Positions 25,601 through 32,505 of a stretch of 64,000 nucleotides of DNA are shown piece by piece. Below the pieces are notes generated by a model. The model saw nothing but the letters and a program-made list of their open reading frames with translations, had not been told where the DNA came from and did not search any database. The stretch is from Rosettibacter sp964572725 (GTDB taxonomy: Bacteria; Bacteroidota; Ignavibacteria; Ignavibacteriales; Melioribacteraceae): contig CAZNFW010000010.1 in assembly GCA_964572725.1 (NCBI GenBank), positions 8,371-72,370 of the forward strand, written 5' to 3'. Position numbers and translations under genes: made by a program. Positions within the stretch are counted from its first letter, which is position 1. Every line of letters begins with the position of its first letter.

Positions 25601-28289
25601 CTCTTTCTAAAATTTTTGCGGTTGTTTTTCCATTATTAGAAAAATTAATATTTGCCAGTTCATTAACAATTGTAATTCTATCTTCTAATCTTTTTCTAAA
25701 TAATTGTAATCGTTCAGGAAGATATTCATTAACAAATCTTTTATGATTTTTTTTAACATCTTCTTCGTTATTCAACATTTTTGCATGTTCATTGTAAATT
25801 GGTCTGAGATTTTCTTTTAATTTTTCTTCAACATATTTCCATCCATTAATTCTATCAGATAAATCAAAAACTTTTTTAATTCCTACAGGCTTTACACTAA
25901 GTTTTCTTCTATTATAATTAGATGCTTCTTCATCAATCAATCTATTTAAATCAATCAACACACGACGGGTTTTTTTCAAAAGAGTTTCTGCATTATCAGT
26001 TCCTCCAAGTGTTAAGCGAAATGTTTTTCTACCAGTGTCGAAACCCTGTTCAGTTCTTGCAAAAGTTGAAAGCGGAACCATTCCTATTCCCTGTCTTGCA
26101 AGTCCAGATGCAAGCCAATCAAGTGATAAACCAGCAGGAAGATTTTTAATTATTAATTGCGGATACATACTTCCTGTAGGCGGCTTAATAGTTATACTGT
26201 ATTTATTTCTTTCTACAGGTAGATTATTTACTGCTTCAAGCAATGCATTGCTTCTTTCAAAAAAGATTTTATTTCTTAATCGATAATATGCATTTATATT
26301 TTCAGCTCTGTTTCGATAAAATAAATAGGAAAGAAATATTGCTGCTATATTTGGTTTTATGGCAGAATTAATCTCATTCAATCTGTTAAATATTCTTTTA
26401 TTTCTGATTTCAGCTACTGATAATCTCGCTCCAGCAAATGAATCTGTTTTTGACATTGAATGAATTGTGATTACATTATCTGCTTGTTCTTTTGTGATAT
26501 ATCCTTCTTTTTCAAGTTCGTCACTTAACTGACGGATTGTTTTTATAATCTTAAATTCATTTGAAGGAATTACATTTTGATACGAAAGGTCATCAATTAC
26601 AAATATGTTTTTCTCGAGCAACCATTTTAAAAGATTTTTTATATCGTTCTCATTAAATATTTGTCCTGTTGCATTGTGTGGATTATTAAAAACTACTGCT
26701 CCATAATTTCTCCAGTTTTTATCCTGATTCAATTTTTCCTGAACTGCATTTTTAATTTCCTCAATATTTAATTGAAAACCTTCTGTAAGAGGAACTACTT
26801 TTACTTTTGGAAAGCAATGTTCATATGTCCAGCTTAAATCTGGAATTATCACATCTTCAATTCCACAGTGAAAACCAAGAAGACTTAATGCTGTTCTTGA
26901 AGAACCGCTGACTACAATGCAACTATCAAAGTTATACTCAGGGTGATAATTAAGAAAAGCACTCAGGTAACTGTTTATTATTTCATTAAAAAATTCTTTT
27001 GAGTCAATATTCTCAATTAAATTATTGAGAAGTTCTTTTGCATCTGTTTCAAAAAATTTATCATACAGAAATAGTCCAGAGAATTTTTTAATGCTGTAAT
27101 CTATTACAATTTCTTTCTTCAAATACACTTCAATTGCTTTGTTGATAACACTGCTTCTTTTTTCAATTATTTCTTCAACTCTTTCTTCTATCTGTTTAAT
27201 CTGCTTGTTAAGAATTTCAAAGCCAGAATTTTGCGAAAATGATTTTTCATATTCTGGCTTAACCAAAATTTCATTATTACTTTTTTCTTTATTATAAAAT
27301 TTAGAATAGTTTTTCAGTAGAAATGCCAATAATTCTATTTCTGTTGAAGAAGGTGTTCCTTTTAATTGAAAATGAATTGTTTCTAAAACTTTAATAAAAT
27401 CCGAATTGCCAAGAACAAAAGTTAATGAGAGATTTTCAAAATACTTTGATAGAACTTTTGGTGTAATAACTCTAATTACTCTGTTCATCATCTTTGCTTC
27501 TCTTGCAAGCGAAAGATGATTTGGAGCATCATTTACTTCAATAAAAAAAAGAGGGAATTGCAAACTTAATTCTCTAAGTGAACGTCGTGTTTGTTCTTTT
27601 GTTAATTTGCCAATTAATAGAAAATTTGGTTGTTGAGAAAAATTTTCAATATAAGATTTTAAATCCCCTGCTAAAACAGTTTCATCTTCACCTAATGAAT
27701 AAAAATTTAGATTTGAGAAATTTTTCAAGTGCTCGGGCAAATTAATTCCAAACAAAAATATATTTGCAGGCAGGCGAATCAGGAAATTTGATAATGAATG
27801 AAAAAGGATTCTTAAAGTTTCGCTGATGCCGCCAGAAGCAAGAATAATTTCCCTTTTGCCAGTTTTGTCACCCAAATCATAAGATAGTGGTTCTTGCTGA
27901 TTTTTTATAAGCCAATCATTAAAAAAATTTATTAAGATGTGCGGTTTAGTCCTGACAAATCCTCCTCTTGGTGAGTAAGGAGCACTTTGCTTAATTAATT
28001 CTGCAAAAAATTTTAATTTTTCTTCTTCTTCCTTTTTCCATCCAAATTCACTAATAATTTCATCAATATTATTAATACCTAAATTTTCTTTCTCGATATC
28101 AATTCCCAGAACCAATCGAAGATAAGCAGAGTAAAGACTTTCTTCCTGCACAGGATTGCCAATATGAAAATTTACTCTTTCTTCAGGCGGAACCTGTGAT
28201 GTAATAGTTACTTCACTGATTTCAGAAACCTTAGCTGCCTTTACCTGCTTAAGCTGAAATATATCAAGAAGACTTTTTTGATTATTCAT
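22677..28289 (-). CDS. Giant aminotransferase / PEP-carboxylase-like fusion protein
   Basis: 1870 residues in three parts. Residues about 1-380 look like a degenerate aminotransferase fold (YSPRGGFVRTKPHI, SGGISETLRILF). Residues about 400-820 form a class I/II aminotransferase with NNPHNATG (Pro537) and SMSKTDSFAGARLS, where Lys614 should bind PLP. From about 860 to the end, landmarks match bacterial PEP carboxylase in order: TVHPTQ (His920; family TAHPTE), SFWGDWDGSNRP (about 1005-1016; family SWIGGDRDGNP), HLFEDIE (Glu1272; PLFET), AGSDLSQ (Asp1318; GYSDSAK), MGCGEPMQRQGG (1356-1367; FHGRGG.iGRGG), DRPTVR (about 1530), LLRAI (Arg1564; SLRAIPW) and a final AGENG (AGMRNTG). Catalytic His, both metal acids and some Arg persist, but the usual Lys is Gln1321. 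A PEP-to-oxaloacetate-to-aspartate role is attractive but unproven. It starts 5 nt after an SPFH gene. Confidence 0.8.
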   Translation of the reverse strand: MNNQKSLLDIFQLKQVKAAKVSEISEVTITSQVPPEERVNFHIGNPVQEESLYSAYLRLVLGIDIEKENLGINNIDEIISEFGWKKEEEEKLKFFAELIKQSAPYSPRGGFVRTKPHILINFFNDWLIKNQQEPLSYDLGDKTGKREIILASGGISETLRILFHSLSNFLIRLPANIFLFGINLPEHLKNFSNLNFYSLGEDETVLAGDLKSYIENFSQQPNFLLIGKLTKEQTRRSLRELSLQFPLFFIEVNDAPNHLSLAREAKMMNRVIRVITPKVLSKYFENLSLTFVLGNSDFIKVLETIHFQLKGTPSSTEIELLAFLLKNYSKFYNKEKSNNEILVKPEYEKSFSQNSGFEILNKQIKQIEERVEEIIEKRSSVINKAIEVYLKKEIVIDYSIKKFSGLFLYDKFFETDAKELLNNLIENIDSKEFFNEIINSYLSAFLNYHPEYNFDSCIVVSGSSRTALSLLGFHCGIEDVIIPDLSWTYEHCFPKVKVVPLTEGFQLNIEEIKNAVQEKLNQDKNWRNYGAVVFNNPHNATGQIFNENDIKNLLKWLLEKNIFVIDDLSYQNVIPSNEFKIIKTIRQLSDELEKEGYITKEQADNVITIHSMSKTDSFAGARLSVAEIRNKRIFNRLNEINSAIKPNIAAIFLSYLFYRNRAENINAYYRLRNKIFFERSNALLEAVNNLPVERNKYSITIKPPTGSMYPQLIIKNLPAGLSLDWLASGLARQGIGMVPLSTFARTEQGFDTGRKTFRLTLGGTDNAETLLKKTRRVLIDLNRLIDEEASNYNRRKLSVKPVGIKKVFDLSDRINGWKYVEEKLKENLRPIYNEHAKMLNNEEDVKKNHKRFVNEYLPERLQLFRKRLEDRITIVNELANINFSNNGKTTAKILEREFYKDDLQRRKEAFQNRLYDRTVHPTQMYSIKAEILFEKLIDNLIKNKDVSSNLIERLKEEIIKEYFGKNVSIISSEEPQELLLDLKSIIAAEDYFYLYTDYPYNAFLSFWGDWDGSNRPSGQGHSLLAAVIIENVTRQAKIIEMIIKYDNSVSIENPLIQEIEKLPVNNKRFTDLLNEITLLTHQLEKRYRGTLPFNVEMSRLRKIGIKLHIAEDPLTKMWRHNDRLERKMLELRRKRRDTLEYYFSLNKKLRKTLHSLIPVIQKNINNLEFFIEAGMYRDLLKRIVITPRIHQKLITAQDQFAIDTTVHNINEINEISGKYGNPGMVLAIQVSMTTKPDALISLDRKLYSRREQILRDNNKAELPSIWIIHLFEDIESVKNIEDYLNKIWEYSNQSRRMNQETHERFAEIITEIFVAGSDLSQQVGQSTGMNLFREAKFELMKWVASHNLIGKIRIKMGCGEPMQRQGGYYSDVAGQPVFIKSEDTSNRFSKYLEASTKRSTDYASTPLVGVFSCKDLLTFQSNLSERIRYLSIKDLAGLLYHVKETQKFYREEILRAGEPLSETRLQYKTRGMQELERLTIGKRDSTFDEFLKIYTENFRQILYGREEDVVGIHIISYFIGRTIPALRDRPTVRPGQGSGELIGQKILERIAGTIPFARYGSLLRAIAHNQSQTMILGVNQLTTGLFRALNNFSQKEFPEGESENLIQDRILPNLSVYEILHTLRIYQDINLTYLGKIEKAFPAGNSALIALREDIDSLYKYLPMFQKELLRRHGLNVTEFFDKDKFIPDLLPTLRPDVAILLQPNFFNTSLDDLLKQINGNIDKEWIREIEKLLMIPVEISKWRAKIWELLEEPIFQRVASFVELAIALNSLSSNVPVKELLFTPKKLKVSPRLLTSASFDDNMQQFLTAAFEYLSIISQGMTEVPINIIRALKEVESIIKIEDQPLSPKNQELLRFYLLQIARLAGENG

Positions 28290-28294
28290 AAATA

Positions 28295-29278
28295 CTATTC
28301 TTTCTGTTTCTTATCTTTTGATTGAACTGGATAATTATTCAAATAGTTTTGAAGAAATTTTTGGAACATTCCAATTAATTCTGTTCCCTGTGCTAAATCA
28401 TTAGGCGATAATGTAACTACCGTTCTTGCATTCTTTAATGATTGACTTGCTTCTGCTAATCTTGCTGCCTGCGGTGTTAATATCAATAACTCTGGATTAT
28501 TCTTTAATAATTCTAATTCTTCTTTTTCATACTCAAGCTGCATTTTTTTTCTTTTTAGTTCTTCTGAAACTCTTTTATCTGCAAGTTCGGATTCTTTTTC
28601 GAGTTCTACTTTTTTCAAATCATATTTTTTCAATTCAAGCTCATTTTCTAAAAGAGCAATTTTTTCATCAGCTTCGAGTCTGGCTTTAGCTGCAGATATT
28701 CTCACTTTTTGATTTAACAATTCAGTTTGTTCAAATATTCTTGCGGATTCCTGTTGACGGATTGCTTCTGCAATTTTTGTGTCTACTATTTCAAATGATT
28801 GAATTGAAACTGAAATAACTTCAAGCCCAAACTTTTCTTTACTTATGTTGATTCTGTCAATCAAAAAATTATAAATCTTTTCTGATGATAATTCTTCAAT
28901 CTCAAATTTTTCTGTAAATTCTCTTACAAGGCTATGAATTACCGTTTCAAGTTCTTTTGTTGCTTTTTGAACTGCAGATTTGTTCCATCCTCCTGTCTTG
29001 ATTAAAGAATTAATATTTTCCAGTGATAGTGCTACTGCAATAGATAATTTAACTTTTACATCAAGACTGCCTTTTGCGGATGAATCTATACTTAATTGTG
29101 ATGAATAAATTGTCTTGGGCAAAACAAGACTGAAATGCCGAGGATAAAATCTTCCTTTTCTTAATATAATTTTACCATTCTTTTCTGCAAGAACTAATTC
29201 ATCAGGTTTACGAATTCTCAATTCATACAACAATAATAAAAGTATTATTATTGCAATTGCTATTATGGTTATCAACAT
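28295..29278 (-). CDS. Membrane-anchored SPFH/band-7 protein
   Basis: A 327-residue protein with one N-terminal transmembrane helix (ITIIAIAIIILLLLLYEL), an SPFH/prohibitin domain of about residues 25-185 (EKFGLEVISVSIQSFEIVD is the conserved end), a charged coiled coil (about 190-262) and a helical tail. SPFH proteins oligomerise into membrane scaffolds that organise other enzymes. The coding end is 5 nt from the start of the giant aminotransferase gene, so the two are almost certainly cotranscribed. This suggests that the giant enzyme works on or near a membrane scaffold; that link is inference. Confidence 0.82.
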   Translation of the reverse strand: MLITIIAIAIIILLLLLYELRIRKPDELVLAEKNGKIILRKGRFYPRHFSLVLPKTIYSSQLSIDSSAKGSLDVKVKLSIAVALSLENINSLIKTGGWNKSAVQKATKELETVIHSLVREFTEKFEIEELSSEKIYNFLIDRINISKEKFGLEVISVSIQSFEIVDTKIAEAIRQQESARIFEQTELLNQKVRISAAKARLEADEKIALLENELELKKYDLKKVELEKESELADKRVSEELKRKKMQLEYEKEELELLKNNPELLILTPQAARLAEASQSLKNARTVVTLSPNDLAQGTELIGMFQKFLQNYLNNYPVQSKDKKQKE

Positions 29279-29526
29279 TTTTATCTCCTGTTTATATTTT
29301 ACTTTTATATTTCATTAATTGTTGAATGTTTATCTACCTTGATTGCAAAGGATTTGCAAGGTATAGAAGGAAAAAAGCAATCAAAATTATAATCCAATGT
29401 AATAAATTTTCTAAAATAATGTAATAATTAAAGAAATTTATTAGGTTTTTAATTAATTTTTTCTTATAAACTATGAAATAATCAGATTTTATTTAAATTA
29501 ATAAAAAAATTATAGAATAATTTTTT

Positions 29527-30207
29527 ATGGATGAAAATAATATACCTGACATATTTGAAGAACCCGAGAACACTCAACAATTCAGAAAAATAAAAAGGTT
29601 AGAGCGTTCAGGGAATGATTTTATTATTTCTGGACTTTGTGCCGGATTGGCAAAGTATTACAATGTTGATGCTTCAAAAATAAGATTAATTTGGATGCTC
29701 AGTTTAATTATCAGCAGCTGGTTTATTTACATTTATTTTTTAGCATCTCTCATTTTTCCGCTTGAAAAGGAATCGGCAGCATTGAGCGATGAAGAAAAAT
29801 TTAGAATCAGAAGAAAAAATTCATTTACTGTTTTAAGCGGAATTTTAATTCTTGCAGGTGTTTTATGGTTATTTAAAAGTATAGGATTTATTAACAAAGA
29901 TGATTTATTGAATCAAAATTCTTTGCTAATCAATTTTATGTATCTAATTATTGGAATTTATTTAATTGATAAAAATTCTGACGAAGAAATTTTGCAAGAT
30001 TATCAGCAAGTATCAAAAAGCAAAAAAATTCTGTTCGGTGTGTGCAAGAATCTAAGTGATGAAGCCGGTATTGATGTTAATATTATAAGAATATTTTTTA
30101 TAATTGGAACATTAATAACAGCTGGAACAATTTTATTGCTTTATATTTTTCTAAAATTAATTCAGCCTAAGAGTGAATTGGGATTGACAGATGAAAATGA
30201 ATTATAA
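29527..30207 (+). CDS. Membrane protein with two PspC domains
   Basis: 226 residues with two PspC-type modules. The first is DFIISGLCAGLAKYYNVDASKIRLIWMLSLIIS... (about residues 28-82); the second is KKILFGVCKNLSDEAGIDVNIIRIFFIIGTLITAGTILLLYIFL (about 168-218). Between them lie two more membrane helices. PspC domains take part in envelope-stress sensing, but many paralogs have unknown roles. No pspA is visible nearby. The end overlaps the next gene by 17 nt. The 248-bp upstream region also serves the divergent SPFH gene; it contains TACCTTG/CAAGGTA arms (29335-29341, 29357-29363) around a TTGCAAA repeat. Confidence 0.85.
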   Translation: MDENNIPDIFEEPENTQQFRKIKRLERSGNDFIISGLCAGLAKYYNVDASKIRLIWMLSLIISSWFIYIYFLASLIFPLEKESAALSDEEKFRIRRKNSFTVLSGILILAGVLWLFKSIGFINKDDLLNQNSLLINFMYLIIGIYLIDKNSDEEILQDYQQVSKSKKILFGVCKNLSDEAGIDVNIIRIFFIIGTLITAGTILLLYIFLKLIQPKSELGLTDENEL

Positions 30208-30691
30208 AATACTACTTGGCTTTTCAATTATTGTTTATGGAATCCTGACAATATTAAACGGGAAATTAATTCATATCCCTGCAAAGGCAATAACCGGTTT
30301 TGCATTAATACTTTATGGTATACCATCTGTTTACATCTCTTTTAATTATCATAAAAAAAATATGATTGTTCTTTCCTCGGTTGCTTTTTTCATAGGAATA
30401 TTTTCTGTATTAAATGCTTATTATAAAGTTTATTCATATACGACACTGGTTCTTTTCATCATTTTTGTTTGCAGTGCAGTATTCTTTCTTTTATTCATCG
30501 AAGAGACGAAAAAAAAGTATTATCTATATACAAGTTTATTTCTTTTATTAATCTTATATCCTGCAATTTATTTCATTCAAAAAATTGAGAACAGTTATTT
30601 TATTTATCACTACTTAAAAATTAGCAACATTATTCTGCCAATAATTTTAATTTTATTGGGTATAAGCTTATTTCTTAAAAGGAATGATTAA
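30191..30691 (+). CDS. Multi-helix membrane protein of unknown function
   Basis: 166 residues made almost entirely of hydrophobic helices (about six: ILLGFSIIVYGILTIL, AITGFALILYGIPSVYI, MIVLSSVAFFIGIFSVL, TTLVLFIIFVCSAVFFLLF, YTSLFLLLILYPAIYFI, IILPIILILLGISLFL). I recognise no family. It overlaps the PspC gene by 17 nt and is surely cotranslated with it. Its TAA directly abuts the TAG of the convergent anti-sigma gene, with no base between them. Confidence 0.7.
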   Translation: MKMNYKILLGFSIIVYGILTILNGKLIHIPAKAITGFALILYGIPSVYISFNYHKKNMIVLSSVAFFIGIFSVLNAYYKVYSYTTLVLFIIFVCSAVFFLLFIEETKKKYYLYTSLFLLLILYPAIYFIQKIENSYFIYHYLKISNIILPIILILLGISLFLKRND

Positions 30692-31720
30692 CTATCTTGC
30701 TTTGGGTTGCTGAGGAAAAGTACCTTCAAGATAACTTTGAACTGATGGTGTTGGTGAACCAGAATTTGATTCAATTGTAATTTTCAACATCTCAATATTT
30801 TCTTTTGGAATAAATGGAAATGAGGAAATGTGTATATATTCATTACTGCTTGGAGTATAAACTCCCATTGAATATGCAATTCCTTTACTGACTGCCCATA
30901 ATTGATAACCCTGATTTGGTTGAAGTGGCTTCACATTTTTAAATTGAATTAAACCTTCTTTAACATCAAATGAAAGAAATACCCTCGCACTTGCTTTTTC
31001 ATTAGGATCTGTGCTTGTTAGATTTACAATCATAACGTCTGTATAATTAAAGAATTCAATAAAAGAAAGATAATTGTTTATAAAATTATTGGTACGGCTC
31101 AATTCACTTCTGAAAAGAGTAATATCATGATTTAATTCTTCAATTTGTTTGTTTAATGAATCAATTGAAGAAAAAGAATAATAGCCCAGAACAGAAAATA
31201 ATATAATTGAAATCAGAAGAGCTAACCATCCAATAATTGCACCACCTGATTTTTCTTTTACTTGCGGCATAGATGGTTGTGGTGTAATATATTGGACAGG
31301 CTTTTCGGGAATTACAGAACCGTCATATTTAGTTTTAGTTGCTTTTTCTTCTTTAGTTTCTTTGACGACTGTAGATTTTGTAAGATTAGAAAGTTGAAAT
31401 GTCGGTTTGTCAGTTTCTTTTTCAGCAGTTTGAAATGTTTTTCCAAGCAAAGTTTTTCTTTTTTCTTCCCTGATTCTCGTTTTAATTTCGTCTTGTAATC
31501 CAATTAACCTTTTTGCCACTTCATCTTTAAGAGACTCTTTTGGCTTCTCAATCTCGAGAATAGCTGGAATTAATGACACAATATTTTGCAACTCACCCAA
31601 TGCACCTTCGGGCAACTCACCTCCGGCGTCTACATAATCTTTGAACTGGATAAAATTTTTTCTATCCATACAGCCAATAGCAAAAGCTGCCATCATTTCG
31701 TGAATTGCATCATCCGACAT
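30692..31720 (-). CDS. Anti-sigma factor, RskA-like
   Basis: 342 residues: a cytoplasmic N-terminal region (IHEMMAAFAIGCMDRKNFIQFKDYV...), a linker, one transmembrane helix (GGAIIGWLALLISIILFSVLGYY, about residue 165), a short coiled coil, and a C-terminal periplasmic RskA domain (SARVFLSFDVKEGLIQFKNVKPLQPNQGYQLWAVSKG, ending in IESNSGSPTPS). The GYQLWAV...P.sGSp.P pattern is the RskA signature. The N-terminus lacks a clear HxxxCxxC zinc motif. It starts 5 nt after the ECF sigma gene, the standard sigma/anti-sigma pair. Release by regulated proteolysis, perhaps involving an RseP-type protease such as that at the window start, is inferred. Confidence 0.85.
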   Translation of the reverse strand: MSDDAIHEMMAAFAIGCMDRKNFIQFKDYVDAGGELPEGALGELQNIVSLIPAILEIEKPKESLKDEVAKRLIGLQDEIKTRIREEKRKTLLGKTFQTAEKETDKPTFQLSNLTKSTVVKETKEEKATKTKYDGSVIPEKPVQYITPQPSMPQVKEKSGGAIIGWLALLISIILFSVLGYYSFSSIDSLNKQIEELNHDITLFRSELSRTNNFINNYLSFIEFFNYTDVMIVNLTSTDPNEKASARVFLSFDVKEGLIQFKNVKPLQPNQGYQLWAVSKGIAYSMGVYTPSSNEYIHISSFPFIPKENIEMLKITIESNSGSPTPSVQSYLEGTFPQQPKAR

Positions 31721-31725
31721 TTCTT

Positions 31726-32304
31726 TTACTCCCTGGTCAAATTATCTCTGAAATTATGCAATGCATTCATAACTTTACTTCTAACTGTTTCAATTGGTAC
31801 ACTTAATTTATCTGCAATTTCATCAATTGTGTAACCTTCGTAATATGCAAGATGAAGAACATATTTTTGTGTATCTGTAAGTTTTGATAAAGCCCGTTCA
31901 ATTTTTGGTACCAGACTCATCGCAGTATTCAAATCAAGGCTGTCCATATCATCTGGAAAAGTAGGAATAATAAAATAATCTTCATAATCATCGTCGTAAA
32001 TTTGAGAAGCTGAAAGTGAATTCCTGCTTCTCCTTAGAGTATCAACTGCTTTATTTCGTGCTAATGTTACAAGCCAGCTGTAAACATTACCATTATTAAA
32101 GTTGAATCTGAATGTTTTTCGCCAGACTATAACGAAAACATCTACAAGCACTTTCTCTGCAGTTTCTTCATCGGGTGTTATTTTTTTTATTAAAGTATAA
32201 AGAAGGGGCGAATATCTGTCATATAATTCTTCGAGAGCACGCGATTCAAAATTCGCGATCTCTCTCATCAATTCTAAATCCGTTAGTTCTTTAAATCTAC
32301 TCAA
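31726..32304 (-). CDS. ECF RNA polymerase sigma factor
   Basis: 192 residues with sigma-70 region 2 (ALEELYDRYSPLLYTLIKKITPDEETAEKVLVDVFVIVWRK, then NGNVYSWLVTLARNKAVDTLRR) and region 4 (LSKLTDTQKYVLHLAYYEGYTIDEIADKLSVPIETVRSKVMNALHNFRD). Lacks region 3 as expected for group IV. The gene is followed by its RskA-like anti-sigma factor, so it resembles the SigK/RskA stress module. The intergenic region to alaS (divergent) should hold its promoter, perhaps autoregulated; I could not assign it with confidence. Confidence 0.93.
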   Translation of the reverse strand: MSRFKELTDLELMREIANFESRALEELYDRYSPLLYTLIKKITPDEETAEKVLVDVFVIVWRKTFRFNFNNGNVYSWLVTLARNKAVDTLRRSRNSLSASQIYDDDYEDYFIIPTFPDDMDSLDLNTAMSLVPKIERALSKLTDTQKYVLHLAYYEGYTIDEIADKLSVPIETVRSKVMNALHNFRDNLTRE

Positions 32305-32505
32305 TATTTTACACCGTAAAAATATTTATAATCAAAACTATGATTACTAATACAAAATTACAATATATTTATTAAAAACTGCACCATTTTGTATTAACAA
32401 TCCGAAATAATCTTATATTATTATTACATGATAATTTACATCATCCCATAATCCATTCATTTTTTATTATATTTGTTAACATTAAAAAAATTCTGTGCAT
32501 TAATC

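Noticed and set aside
25396..26286. Several plus-strand open frames within the giant gene
   Set aside because: All lie antisense to a continuous, motif-bearing coding sequence and have no family features.
22677..28289. Giant gene as an artefactual fusion of two genes by a missed stop
   Set aside because: The frame is open for 1870 codons without interruption, and the linker between the aminotransferase and carboxylase-like parts is typical charged helical coding sequence with no internal ribosome binding site evident.
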